DNA of 64,000 nucleotides from positions 1 through 64,000 of the forward strand of contig JAZLGI010000003.1 of NCBI GenBank assembly GCA_045616225.1, read 5' to 3'. The notes below the pieces were generated by a model. That model was not told the origin of the DNA. It ran no database searches and worked only from the letters and a program-made list of their open reading frames with translations. Source of the stretch: JAZLGI01 sp045616225 (GTDB taxonomy: Bacteria > Spirochaetota > Spirochaetia > Sphaerochaetales > Sphaerochaetaceae). The translations under genes and the position numbers were made by a program. Shown here one piece after another: positions 34,192 to 43,221 of this stretch. Every line of letters starts with the position of its first letter. Position 1 is the first letter of the stretch.

Positions 34192-35976
34192 ATGGGTAAA
34201 GGTACATTAATTGCTGTTGCTGTTTGTTTAATAATACTTATTGTAGGAACAATGTTTCAGACAAACAACGCTGCAGCTGTAAAGACTTCAGCAGAAGTAG
34301 TTGAAAATGTTCAGGATAATCCTGTCGTAAATTCTAATTCCTACTGTAAAGCAACAGTAGATTCTGCAAAAGCTGAAACATTTAAATACGAGACAGATTT
34401 ATTTGAAATTGTTTTTGACACAAAGGGTGCAAGTATTAAGTCTTTGACAATGAAAGAGCATGCCAATGCAGATGGAGAGCATGTAGATCTAATTTTCAAA
34501 GGAAAAGATGACCATAACGCATTCCTCACTTATTGGGGTGATGATTTAACTCAACCTATTGACGATATTTTCGTTTATGAAGTAGCAGGTGATAAGGTTA
34601 TCTTCAAAAAGTCCTATGTTGCAAACAACGGTACACCTTTTGATTTAATTAAGACATTTGAATTCAGAGACGGTGAATATCTCTTTGCTGTTCATGTAGA
34701 AATAGAAGCTGCAAATGATCTTGGATTTGGAGATTATGAATACTCAATTGGATTTGAACCGCAGGTTGGTCCGGAATTTGGAGTTCTGAAAAACAATAAC
34801 TATGACTACAGGCGTATCTATGCAAATCTGATTAAAGACAACGGCAAGCTTAAAAAGTCTACAGTCAGCTATAAGGACGGAGAGTTCTATACAGTAAAAC
34901 ACATGAAGTGGTTTGCTCTTACAGGTAAGTATTTTGCAGCTGTAGCTCTTCCTGAAAATTCAGACAAGATAGCTTACAAATACACAGCACTTCAAGGACA
35001 AACAGATGAAGTTTCACAAACAAACAGCTTCTTTGTTTCTGTTCCTGAGAAAAACTCAACAATATACTTCTATTGCGGACCTCAGCTTAAGTCATATCTT
35101 AAGAGCTACTACAATGGTTCTGATAATGCTTGGGGCTTAAGGAATACAGAACTTGACAGAGTTCTTGAAGGTGGCAGTGCAATCAGTTGGCTTGAAAATA
35201 TTCTCAAGTGGTGTTTGAAGATGATTCATAAAGTAGTTCCAAACTACGGTATTTGTATCATTATTCTTACAATTCTTCTTAAGTTTGCCCTTTGGCCTCT
35301 TACAAAGAAGAGTACAGAATCTACTTCCAAGATGTCTCAGCTTCAGCCATTGGTTCAGGAAGTTCAGAAGAAATACCCTGATAATCCTCAAAAGCAAAAT
35401 CTTGAAATGCAGGCTCTCTATAAAAAATATGGTGTAAGTCCTCTTGGAGGATGTCTTCCAATGCTTATTCAGTTCCCGATACTTATTGCTTTCTACGGAC
35501 TTTTAAATAAGCACTTTGAACTTAGAGGAGCTATGTTTATTCCTGGATGGATTCCGGATCTTTCTCTTCCTGATGTTGTTGCAACATTGGGATTCAGAAT
35601 TCCTTTACTTGGAAACGAAATCCACCTTATGCCGCTTATTTACACAGTAAGTATGATTTATTCAATGAAGATTTCTCAAACAAGTCAGCCAAACAGTCAG
35701 CAGCAGTCTTCAATGAAATTCATGACTTACGGAATGCCTATAATGTTCTTCTTTATTCTTTACAGTGCTCCGTCAGGATTGTTTGTTTACTGGACATGCC
35801 AGAATATCCTTACCATTCTGCAGCAGATTACATCTAATAAGAAAATGAAGACAGTTGAACTTAAGCCTTTGGAAGCAAAAGATGCAGAAAAAGAACCGGA
35901 AGCTATCAGAAAGTATAAAGAAAAGCTTGCAAGACTTGAGGAAGAATCAAAGAAAAACAACAAGAAGGGAAAATAA
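34192..35976 (+). CDS. yidC: Membrane protein insertase YidC
   Basis: 594 residues, the long Gram-negative-type YidC. One N-terminal membrane anchor, a large periplasmic beta domain (about 60-340), then the conserved insertase core from about 350 (NYGICIIILTILLKFALWPL, abridged; the pore Arg-equivalent region and helical hairpin KYGVSPLGGCLPMLIQFP). The tail is Lys/Glu-rich. It inserts membrane proteins alone or with SecYEG. Ribosome site GGAGA. Its stop overlaps the khpB start by 1 bp. Confidence 0.95.
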   Translation: MGKGTLIAVAVCLIILIVGTMFQTNNAAAVKTSAEVVENVQDNPVVNSNSYCKATVDSAKAETFKYETDLFEIVFDTKGASIKSLTMKEHANADGEHVDLIFKGKDDHNAFLTYWGDDLTQPIDDIFVYEVAGDKVIFKKSYVANNGTPFDLIKTFEFRDGEYLFAVHVEIEAANDLGFGDYEYSIGFEPQVGPEFGVLKNNNYDYRRIYANLIKDNGKLKKSTVSYKDGEFYTVKHMKWFALTGKYFAAVALPENSDKIAYKYTALQGQTDEVSQTNSFFVSVPEKNSTIYFYCGPQLKSYLKSYYNGSDNAWGLRNTELDRVLEGGSAISWLENILKWCLKMIHKVVPNYGICIIILTILLKFALWPLTKKSTESTSKMSQLQPLVQEVQKKYPDNPQKQNLEMQALYKKYGVSPLGGCLPMLIQFPILIAFYGLLNKHFELRGAMFIPGWIPDLSLPDVVATLGFRIPLLGNEIHLMPLIYTVSMIYSMKISQTSQPNSQQQSSMKFMTYGMPIMFFFILYSAPSGLFVYWTCQNILTILQQITSNKKMKTVELKPLEAKDAEKEPEAIRKYKEKLARLEEESKKNNKKGK

Positions 35977-36671
35977 TGACAAGAGAATTTGAAGGTAAAA
36001 CAGAACAAGATGCTATTAACAAAGCCATTGAAGAGCTTCATATTGAAAGAGAAGACTTTGATGTTGAAATCATTGATAATGGTAATAGAGGACTTTTCAA
36101 GAGAAGTAATGTCAAAATAAGAGTTCATATAGAAGGTGAGGAACTTTCTCAGGAAGAATCAGATTTGTCTTACGAAGAAGACGCAGAAGATGAGCCGGAT
36201 CTTGAAGTTGATGAAAACTTTGAAAAAGAGGTTTGTGACTTCATTGACGGTGTAATTAGTCACATGGGTTATGAGAGTAAGACTGTGGTTTCTTCAAGAA
36301 AGGGAAGAAAAGTCAACCTTAACATAGAAAGTGATTCTTCAAATATTATCATAGGAAGAAAGGGTAAGAATCTTGATGCTATTCAGGTTCTTGCAAATGT
36401 ATTTGCAGGAAAAACAGATTCTGAGAGAAAAATTATTGTTGATTCAGAAGGTTATAGAATACGTCATGAAGAGCAGATTATTCGTGAGGCATACAGAATT
36501 GCCCAGCAGGTAAAGAAGAGCGGACGTAGCCGTCTTTTGGAACCTATGAATCCTTACGAGAGAAGACTTGTGCATACAGCTCTCAATGACGTAACCGGAA
36601 TTGAAACAAAGAGTGAAGGTGAAGGTCTCTATAAACAGGTAAGGATTATAAGCAAACGTTCTTACCACTAA
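35976..36671 (+). CDS. khpB: Jag/KhpB RNA-binding protein
   Basis: 231 residues. Jag_N domain 1-50 (EFEGKTEQDAINKAIEELHI), an acidic linker (about 52-75), a KH domain with IIGRKGKNLDAIQVL (about 125-140), and an R3H domain with NPYERRLVHTAL near 190-201. KhpB forms an RNA-chaperone pair with KhpA in other bacteria and affects envelope growth. The rnpA-yidC-jag order is widely conserved. A strong terminator follows. Confidence 0.9.
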   Translation: MTREFEGKTEQDAINKAIEELHIEREDFDVEIIDNGNRGLFKRSNVKIRVHIEGEELSQEESDLSYEEDAEDEPDLEVDENFEKEVCDFIDGVISHMGYESKTVVSSRKGRKVNLNIESDSSNIIIGRKGKNLDAIQVLANVFAGKTDSERKIIVDSEGYRIRHEEQIIREAYRIAQQVKKSGRSRLLEPMNPYERRLVHTALNDVTGIETKSEGEGLYKQVRIISKRSYH

Positions 36672-36690
36672 TACATGACGAAAAAATAAA

Positions 36691-36727
36691 AAAGAGGTTG
36701 TTGCAAGTAATTAGCAACAGCCTCTTT
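36691..36727. terminator. Terminator after khpB
   Basis: AAAGAGGTTGTTGC and GCAACAGCCTCTTT form a 14-bp stem (one G-U) with a 9-nt loop. It separates convergent khpB and the DUF4143 ATPase gene. The AGGCTGTTGC arm resembles the terminators at 16620 and 63472. Confidence 0.8.
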
Positions 36728-36757
36728 GCTTTTATAAAAGAACGTATTAGTTGTTTT

Positions 36758-38008
36758 TCAGCAAATAAGTGATACAGGACAGTACCAGGCAGATTCGTTA
36801 ATTGGCATGAGTTTTTCGCAGCTGTCAATTACAAGCCCCGGTGCAATTTCCTTTTTATATATTTTGAGTGATGAAAAATTCTTTGTAGGATTTGAAGGGG
36901 ATATTCCTTTTTTTATCTCAATAGGGTATATGGTATCGTTTTGTACAAATAAAAGATCTATTTCTTTTTGTCCCATTGTCCTAAAGTAATATAAATTGTC
37001 CGGACTTGTTCCTGTTGCTGTAAAGCTTTTTACAATTTCACTGACAACAAATGTTTCAAAAAAAGCACCTGCCATATTGCTTTTTTCCATCATTTCCGAA
37101 GTTGGCCACTTGCACAGATAAGAACAAAGACCGGTGTCCATGAAGTAGAGTTTAGGGCTTTTTATAATGCTTGTTGATGCATTTTTCATGTAAGGATGGA
37201 GCATGAAAACAATTCCGGAAGTTTCAAGAATGGACATCCATCTTTTACAGGTTTTTACATCAATTCCAACATTTCTGGAAATATCATCCCAGTTAATTTC
37301 CTGAGCTGTTCTCATTGCACACAATGCAAGAAAATTTCTGAATTGAAATTCAGATGTGGTGGAAATGAGAAGTTTAACATCCTTTTCAATGTAAGTGTTT
37401 ACATAGGATTTAAAAAATAAATCTCGGTTGATTTTTGAACTTATGAGTTCAGGCATTCCACCGGTAAAAATTTCTTCAAAAAGCTCTAACCGGTTTCTGC
37501 TTTTTGGTCGTTGTTCCTGTTGTTTTCTTGTAAGTACTTCAATTCTAGGATTGAATTCTTGCCCCTGCCGCCTGTCTTTTTCGTTCATTGACAAGGAATA
37601 CATATGAAGAACAGCAGTTCTTCCTGCTAGGGTTTCTACTGTTGATTTCATTAATTCAAGCTGGTTTGAACCTGTAAGAATGTACATAAGCGGAGCTTTT
37701 TGATTTTTTTTAAGGCACTCATATTTTTTTTCATCAATATTTATTTTTATTTGACTGAGGAGTTGAGGTGCTTTCTGAATTTCATCAATTATCACAGGAT
37801 ATGGATGTACCTGTAAGAAAAGTTTTGGGTTTTGTTGAGCAAGGAACAGTTGTTCACTGTCATCCAGTGTTACTGTTTCTATTTCGTTTCCAAACAAATG
37901 TTTGACAGTAGTACTCTTACCAACCTGTCTTGCTCCGTAAATTGTTATACAACAAAAGGAATCAGCTGCTTCTTTGATTGTCTGCTCAATATTTCTCGGA
38001 TAGTACAT
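36758..38008 (-). CDS. AAA-14/DUF4143 ATPase
   Basis: 416 residues. N-terminal P-loop ATPase with Walker A GARQVGKSTTV (about 24-34) and Walker B PYPVIIDEIQKAPQLL (about 68-83), sensor ILTGSNQ (about 112). The C-terminal DUF4143 domain is nuclease-fold-like (QKEIDLLFV, YPIEIKKGISP). Such proteins are common, often strain-variable, and of unknown role. It is a stand-alone leftward gene between rightward khpB and the kinase gene. The only close noncoding companion is the repeat-rich gap at 38009-38291. Confidence 0.85.
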   Translation of the reverse strand: MYYPRNIEQTIKEAADSFCCITIYGARQVGKSTTVKHLFGNEIETVTLDDSEQLFLAQQNPKLFLQVHPYPVIIDEIQKAPQLLSQIKINIDEKKYECLKKNQKAPLMYILTGSNQLELMKSTVETLAGRTAVLHMYSLSMNEKDRRQGQEFNPRIEVLTRKQQEQRPKSRNRLELFEEIFTGGMPELISSKINRDLFFKSYVNTYIEKDVKLLISTTSEFQFRNFLALCAMRTAQEINWDDISRNVGIDVKTCKRWMSILETSGIVFMLHPYMKNASTSIIKSPKLYFMDTGLCSYLCKWPTSEMMEKSNMAGAFFETFVVSEIVKSFTATGTSPDNLYYFRTMGQKEIDLLFVQNDTIYPIEIKKGISPSNPTKNFSSLKIYKKEIAPGLVIDSCEKLMPINESAWYCPVSLIC

Positions 38009-38058
38009 ATTTTGTTTTTTTCCTTGGCTAAAATTTAGTTGATTGGAGCATAAAAATC

Positions 38059-38094
38059 AATATGAAAATGGGAGTCCACTCCCGTTTTCATATT
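38059..38094. repeat. Long inverted repeat in the divergent gap
   Basis: Arms 38059-38075 (AATATGAAAATGGGAGT) and 38078-38094 (ACTCCCGTTTTCATATT) are complementary over 17 bp with one G-T, with a minimal loop. It lies upstream of both flanking genes, so it is not at a gene end where a terminator would be expected. Confidence 0.8.
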
Positions 38095-38110
38095 AAAATC
38101 TGTCAAAAAT

Positions 38111-38180
38111 TCCTGTTATGTTTTGTTATGATTTTTTTATTTTGTTATTATTTGTTATGAATTGTTATTATCTGTTATGA
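38111..38180 (+). repeat. Seven phased 10-bp TGTTATG repeats
   Basis: TGTTAT(G/T) occurs at 38114, 38124, 38143, 38153, 38163 and 38173. All are exact multiples of 10 bp apart apart from a 19-bp step that spans a degraded unit. The tract is nearly pure AT with one G per unit, so the Gs fall on one face of the helix. Confidence 0.8.
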
Positions 38181-38255
38181 ATTCTATCTTTAACAGAATT
38201 AACATTTGCAATTTGTTTTCAAACAATTCGGTAATATTCAATAAGTTCTCTTTTG

Positions 38256-38284
38256 TTGTCTGTTTATCTTTTAAATGCTAGTAT
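38256..38284 (+). promoter_or_regulatory. Candidate promoter of the PfkB kinase gene
   Basis: TTGTCT (38256-38261), 17 bp, then TAGTAT (38279-38284) with an extended TG upstream of the -10. It predicts a transcript start at about the ATG 38292, so the mRNA would be nearly leaderless. Confidence 0.35.
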
Positions 38285-38291
38285 GGTTGTC

Positions 38292-39308
38292 ATGAAGAAC
38301 AAGGTTGGAAAAGTTTTTGGAATTGGAAATCCTCTTATTGATGTCTATTCTCCTGTAAGTGATGAAGAATTGTCTTCTCTCGGTCTTTTTAAGGGTACTA
38401 TGAACCTTATTTCAATTGAAAAAAGACTTGAGCTTACAGAATTTGTAAAGAGTAAAAAACCTGTTTTCAATTGTGGAGGATCTTGTCCAAATACAATTAT
38501 TTCCTTGGCTTCTTTGGGGATAGATACAATCCTTGGCGGAAAAGTAGGTAAAGATGAATGGGGTTCTATCTATAAATCAAAACTTGACAGCTTTGGAGTT
38601 GGGAATAATCTTGCTGTTTCTGAAAATGTTACCGGTTCTTCCATTATTTTGGTTACTCCTGATTCAGAAAGAACAATGAATACATACCTTGGAGCCAATA
38701 GAGATTATAATTCAGATGATGTCATAGAAGACAGTGTTGCCGGTTCTGATTTCTTTCATTTTACCGGATATATGTGGGACACGGAAAACCAAAAAGAGGC
38801 TATAAATAAAGCAATGGCAATTGCGAAGAGAAACAATGTAATGATTTCTTTTGATATTGCTGATCCTTTTGCAGTAGGAAGATATAGAGACTCTTTTGTG
38901 GAGCTTATTAAAAACAATTGTGATGTAGTTTTTGCAAATAAAGAAGAAGCCAGAAGTCTGGTTGATAAGTATGATCCTTATGAATGTTGTAAGACAATAG
39001 GAAAGATGTGCAGTATTGCAGTTGTAAAGAACGGAAAGAAAGGTTCTTATGTTAGCCTTAATCAGAAAGTCTATGAAATTCCGGTAAAAGGTCCTGTAAC
39101 TCCAGTAGATACAACAGGGGCAGGAGATAACTACGCTGCAGGTTTTTTATATGGACTTTGTCATGGGTTAGATGTGGAGAGTTCTGCAACAATAGCTTCA
39201 ATTTTAGCAGGTGAAATAATAAGTCAGGTTGGCGCTCAGTTTTCAAGTGAAAAGGCTCTGGAGCTTAAAAAAGCTTTTGAGTCAGAAGCTTGGAAGACCT
39301 GGCAGTAA
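38292..39308 (+). CDS. PfkB-family sugar/nucleoside kinase (adenosine-kinase-like)
   Basis: 338 residues from ATG 38292; no ribosome site precedes it, and earlier starts (38253, 38283) lie within a likely promoter. Family motifs: GIGNPLIDV at the N-terminus, GGSCPNTIISLASLG near 58 (substrate binding), and the catalytic signature PVDTTGAGDNYAAGFLYG near 285 with the Asp base. The short insert and GANRDYNSDDV resemble adenosine/ribokinase-like members. The substrate is uncertain. Confidence 0.8.
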   Translation: MKNKVGKVFGIGNPLIDVYSPVSDEELSSLGLFKGTMNLISIEKRLELTEFVKSKKPVFNCGGSCPNTIISLASLGIDTILGGKVGKDEWGSIYKSKLDSFGVGNNLAVSENVTGSSIILVTPDSERTMNTYLGANRDYNSDDVIEDSVAGSDFFHFTGYMWDTENQKEAINKAMAIAKRNNVMISFDIADPFAVGRYRDSFVELIKNNCDVVFANKEEARSLVDKYDPYECCKTIGKMCSIAVVKNGKKGSYVSLNQKVYEIPVKGPVTPVDTTGAGDNYAAGFLYGLCHGLDVESSATIASILAGEIISQVGAQFSSEKALELKKAFESEAWKTWQ

Positions 39309-39634
39309 TGGTGTCTTGCTTTTTTCAAATCTAAGTTTCTTTTTCCTTTTAAATAATAGAATTAGCTTGTTTTTCCTGTTTTTATCAACACACTATTGCA
39401 CAAGTTATGCACAAGTTGTTGGCAATGGTTTTTTTAACATTAAAGTACAAGTGTCTACGTCACAAAAACACTCTTAATTCAGAATTTGTTACCTGCGTTA
39501 TTAACTCTTTATTTTAAAAGGAATTAAAAATTTTGTTAAGTTAATTTTTTGTATAAAAATTTATATAACTTTTACAGTAAAAAACATTAGATTTTTACAG
39601 ATTTATTGATTGTTTGTACTGATTTATGCACAAG
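39309..39634. other. 326-bp AT-rich gap with a cluster of DnaA-box-like repeats
   Basis: No gene is seen. Sites matching TTATNCACA or one step away are TTATCAACA (39382-39390), TATTGCACA (39394-39402), TTATGCACA (39405-39413), TTATGCACA (39624-39632) and TTATACACA (39635-39643, over the rsmE stop). They form two tandem pairs with 11-bp period (TTATGCACAAG-type units), with about 200 bp of very AT-rich DNA between. It may titrate DnaA or form part of the origin. Confidence 0.6.
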
Positions 39635-40426
39635 TTATACACAAGAATTCTGTTCAAGAATAGTTTGGGCTGCTCCTATTGCATAAATTGCTGCTGTTTC
39701 ACATCTTAATATGTTTGTTTTCAGTAAAACAGGCTTCATTCCTGCCTGAAGAAGCATAGTACATTCCTCATTGGTAAGACCACCTTCTGAACCAATCAGA
39801 ATGCCTGTAACACCATCAAAACCATTTAAAATGCTGTAGAGGCTTTCTTGTTTCTCTCCTGTGTTACTTTGATGAAGGAATATACCTATTTCCTTTTTGT
39901 TTAGAGACTGTGCTTTTTTAATTAAGTCTTCATAAACCTGACTTATATCTATTACTCCTTCAACAGTTGTAGGAACCAAAGACCCGCTTTGTTGAATGGC
40001 TTCCTTGATAACAGAATCATATCTTGTTAATTTTGATTCTTCTTTTCCTGAAAAATCTGCAACACAGTTTTTACTTCTGACAAGTACTATTGTTTTTACT
40101 CCGGCTTCTGTTGCCATTCTTATGATATCGTCTGTTTTTCTTCCTTTAGGAATGCATTGATAGAGAATTATAGTTTTTTCAGGTCTGTCTTGAGGGAGTG
40201 TGTCTGTTTGCTCTTCTTCATGATCTGTTTTTTCAGATGACAGTGAAACAGAAGTTTTTGTTATGGATAAAACTTCAAGATTCCAAAGTTGTCCAAGAGA
40301 ATCTCTTCCCAGAATTTTCTGTCCGGACTTTAATCTTAGAACATTTACAATATAGTTGTATTGTTTTCCGGTTAATTCAAGAAGAGACTCTCCATTGTAG
40401 CTAGGGGGAAGAAGGTAAATTCTCAT
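39635..40426 (-). CDS. rsmE: 16S rRNA (uracil-1498-N3)-methyltransferase
   Basis: 263 residues. The N-terminal PUA-like domain (NYIVNVLRLKSGQKI) is followed by a SPOUT knot with GILIGSEGGLTNEE near 212-225 and LLKTNILRCETAAIYAI at the end, the SAM-binding trefoil motifs of RsmE. An acidic insert (about 65-82) is unusual but sits in a loop. It methylates the ribosomal decoding region. It shares one base with pepP upstream in the lgt-pepP-rsmE operon. Confidence 0.9.
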   Translation of the reverse strand: MRIYLLPPSYNGESLLELTGKQYNYIVNVLRLKSGQKILGRDSLGQLWNLEVLSITKTSVSLSSEKTDHEEEQTDTLPQDRPEKTIILYQCIPKGRKTDDIIRMATEAGVKTIVLVRSKNCVADFSGKEESKLTRYDSVIKEAIQQSGSLVPTTVEGVIDISQVYEDLIKKAQSLNKKEIGIFLHQSNTGEKQESLYSILNGFDGVTGILIGSEGGLTNEECTMLLQAGMKPVLLKTNILRCETAAIYAIGAAQTILEQNSCV

Positions 40427-42162
40427 TAAAGTGGTTTTGTAGCTTTTTCCAGATAATTGAGACTCTCAGGATAGACAAGGTCTTTAAGAGTTTCATAACA
40501 CCATTTATGGTAATCATTAACGGTAGCTATTTCTTCTTCTGAAAGCATTGATTTATCAATAAGCCTTCTTTCATAAGGACAGCATGTAAGAACTTCAAAA
40601 GTGTAGAATTGACCAAATTCTGTTTTGAATGCCTCTGTTACTGCAACAAGGTTTTCAATTCTTATACCGTGTTTTCCTTCTTTGTATATTCCCGGTTCAT
40701 CACTTAGAATCATTCCTTTTTCAAGTGCCGTTTCTGCAGAGGCTTTGTGAATAGATATTCTCTGAGGACCTTCATGAACAGATAATCTAAAACCAACTCC
40801 ATGTCCTGTTCCATGGAAATATGTCATTCCTTCTTGCCAAAGGAATTGATGGGCTAGAATGTCTAACTGATGACCGTTTGTTCCATATGGAAAGATTTGG
40901 TTTGCCAATGCAAGATGACCTTTAAGAACAAGTGTATAATCATGTATTTCTTCTTCTGTAGGTTCTCCAAAAAGAAGGGTTCTTGTAATGTCTGTTGTTC
41001 CGCAGGAGTATTGTGCTCCGCTGTCCAAGACCAACAAACCGTTTCCTTCTATTGGTACATCTGTTTCTTCTGTGGCACTGTAATGAACAATAGCTCCATG
41101 TTCTTTGTATCCGGCAATTGTTGAGAAAGAAAGTCCCAAACAATCTTCTTCACACATTCTTTCATCTTCAAGAGCCTGTGCAATTGATAATTCTGAGAAG
41201 TCATATTCATTTCTGTCTACAAGTGCAAGGAAATTGACCATGGCGATACCGTCAAGAATATGGGCAATTCTCATTCCTTCCATTTCTTTTTCATTTTTAC
41301 AGGCTTTAAAATCTGTTGAGTATTCACGACCTTCTGAAATCTTTGCATTTTTAAGAGCATTGAAAAGCTGCATATTTACTCTTGCAGGATTAAGCCTTAC
41401 AGTACAATTTTTTATTTCTGAAAGAACTTCTGTAACTTTTTCATAAGGAAGGACTTCATAATCTTCATTTGCAATGTCTATATTGGAAAAACGGCAAACA
41501 GGTGTAAAAAGCTTTGCACAGTTCTTTCCAATAAGCAAGTGGGCTAAGAAAACAGGAGTATCTGCAATATCGCTTCCTCTTAAATTGAGAATCCATGCAA
41601 TATCATCAAGACTTGAGATTATGGTGAAATCTTCATTGTTTTGAGTCATTTGTTCACGTATTCTGTTAATCTTTTGAATAGGAGATTCACCGCAATCTTC
41701 ATCTGTCATTCTCAATACAGGATTTTGCGGCATTTGAGGACGGTCTGACCATATCTTGTTTATAAGATCTTCTCCTGCAGCAAGGTTAATGTTGTGACTA
41801 AGGTAATCTCTCTGCTCTTTTACCATAAGAGTTTCTGATGCAATTCCTGCTTTCATTCCTTTTAGAAAGTCTTTTGGGTCTGTTGCATCAGGACCATCAA
41901 GTTTTCTCATTTCAAAGCAAGTATCTTTGATTTGATCTGCACATTGTACAAAGTAACGTGAATCTACCCAAATTACTGCTTGAGACATTGTAACTACAAC
42001 AAAACCTGCACTTCCTGTAAAGCCGCTTATAAAAGCTCTTGTTCTCCAGCGTTCACTTACATATTCACTTTCATGAGGGTCTGTTCCGTTAATTATCCAT
42101 GCATCAAGTCCGTTTAACTTCAGTTGCTCTCTCAGAGCTTCTACTTTCTGATTAATTGTCAC
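40426..42162 (-). CDS. pepP: Xaa-Pro aminopeptidase (M24B)
   Basis: 578 residues, the long cytosolic aminopeptidase P form with two N-terminal creatinase-like domains. Metal ligands of the pita-bread fold are seen: Asp in LVLDSGAQYSCGTTDITRT (near 395-415), His in FHGTGHGVGF (near 455), Glu in ILSDEPGIY and Glu in GIRIENLV. It removes N-terminal residues ahead of proline. It overlaps lgt by 4 bp and touches rsmE. Confidence 0.9.
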   Translation of the reverse strand: MTINQKVEALREQLKLNGLDAWIINGTDPHESEYVSERWRTRAFISGFTGSAGFVVVTMSQAVIWVDSRYFVQCADQIKDTCFEMRKLDGPDATDPKDFLKGMKAGIASETLMVKEQRDYLSHNINLAAGEDLINKIWSDRPQMPQNPVLRMTDEDCGESPIQKINRIREQMTQNNEDFTIISSLDDIAWILNLRGSDIADTPVFLAHLLIGKNCAKLFTPVCRFSNIDIANEDYEVLPYEKVTEVLSEIKNCTVRLNPARVNMQLFNALKNAKISEGREYSTDFKACKNEKEMEGMRIAHILDGIAMVNFLALVDRNEYDFSELSIAQALEDERMCEEDCLGLSFSTIAGYKEHGAIVHYSATEETDVPIEGNGLLVLDSGAQYSCGTTDITRTLLFGEPTEEEIHDYTLVLKGHLALANQIFPYGTNGHQLDILAHQFLWQEGMTYFHGTGHGVGFRLSVHEGPQRISIHKASAETALEKGMILSDEPGIYKEGKHGIRIENLVAVTEAFKTEFGQFYTFEVLTCCPYERRLIDKSMLSEEEIATVNDYHKWCYETLKDLVYPESLNYLEKATKPL

Positions 42163-43139
42163 TTTGTTCTCCTTTTGTTAAAACTGGTCATAGGTCTTTT
42201 TACGGAACGCAGTATGGCTATTATTCCAATTACAATCATTCCAAAACAAAGAATTTGTCCCATTGAGATATTTAAAAGACTTTTAAATAGGGCTGTTGGT
42301 TCTGTTTCTTTTCCCAAAGCAATAATAAAACCCAGTTGACTGTCCGGTTCTCTGAAATATTCAATAATGAATCTGAATAATCCATATCCTACAAAATAAA
42401 AACCTGTAATGAATCCAGGACCGTATTTCTTTTTGTTTCTCCAAGGTCTTATCACAAAGTAAATGATGAAAAACAAGATAATACCTTCAAAAAGGGCTTC
42501 ATAAAGCTGCGAAGGGTGTCTCGGAAGATTTACCGTTTCTCCAATTTGATAACTTAATCCGGCTTTGTCTGCTGCTTGGCGAACCCATTCTAATGTTGTA
42601 GAAAATTCAGGGGCATTTGGAAAAATCATACCAAAAGAAGTTCCCGTACATCTTCCCCAAAGCTCTCCGTTTATGAAATTTCCCAATCTGCCGAATGTGT
42701 ATCCAAGCGGGACTGCAATGAGAACAAGGTCTGCAATATCGCCAAATTTAAATCCTGTTTTCTTTGAATAAATCAACGCTGCAATTGCCGCACCAATTAC
42801 TCCTCCATGGTAACTCATTCCAGGAAGACCTATGAATTTACCGTTTCTGAATGGCCAGAAAATCATCCAAGGATGCAACCAATAGTAAGCATTCCCTTCA
42901 TACAAAAGACAGGAAACAAGTCTGGCACCCAGAATTAAACCAACAATGAGATAAGTTATCAAAGTAAGAAGATTGTCAGAATTCATGTGGTCTAAGGCAC
43001 CTTCCTTAGTACATTGTTGAAGCATAATGAAGTATGCAATTGTGAAAGCCACAATGTACATGAGTGCATACCATCTTACCGGTAGAAAAGAGAAAACATA
43101 AGGACTAATCCAAGAAGGGAAATTCACAAATGTAAACAT
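42159..43139 (-). CDS. lgt: Prolipoprotein diacylglyceryl transferase
   Basis: 326 residues with about seven membrane segments. The Lgt signature GRLGNFINGELWGR is near residues 150-163, HGGVIGAAIAA near 110, and HPSQLYEALFEG near 203-214. It transfers diacylglycerol to the lipobox cysteine of prelipoproteins, so it serves the lipoproteins at 2497, 4116 and 52298. It is the first gene of a leftward operon and is divergent from the S41 protease gene. Confidence 0.95.
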   Translation of the reverse strand: MFTFVNFPSWISPYVFSFLPVRWYALMYIVAFTIAYFIMLQQCTKEGALDHMNSDNLLTLITYLIVGLILGARLVSCLLYEGNAYYWLHPWMIFWPFRNGKFIGLPGMSYHGGVIGAAIAALIYSKKTGFKFGDIADLVLIAVPLGYTFGRLGNFINGELWGRCTGTSFGMIFPNAPEFSTTLEWVRQAADKAGLSYQIGETVNLPRHPSQLYEALFEGIILFFIIYFVIRPWRNKKKYGPGFITGFYFVGYGLFRFIIEYFREPDSQLGFIIALGKETEPTALFKSLLNISMGQILCFGMIVIGIIAILRSVKRPMTSFNKRRTK

Positions 43140-43221
43140 ATTTGAATTTTAATGATAGTAGTTAGCTATTTCAATTGATTTGAGAGTTGGAGACATCATT
43201 TAAAATGTGTATATTGTAACT

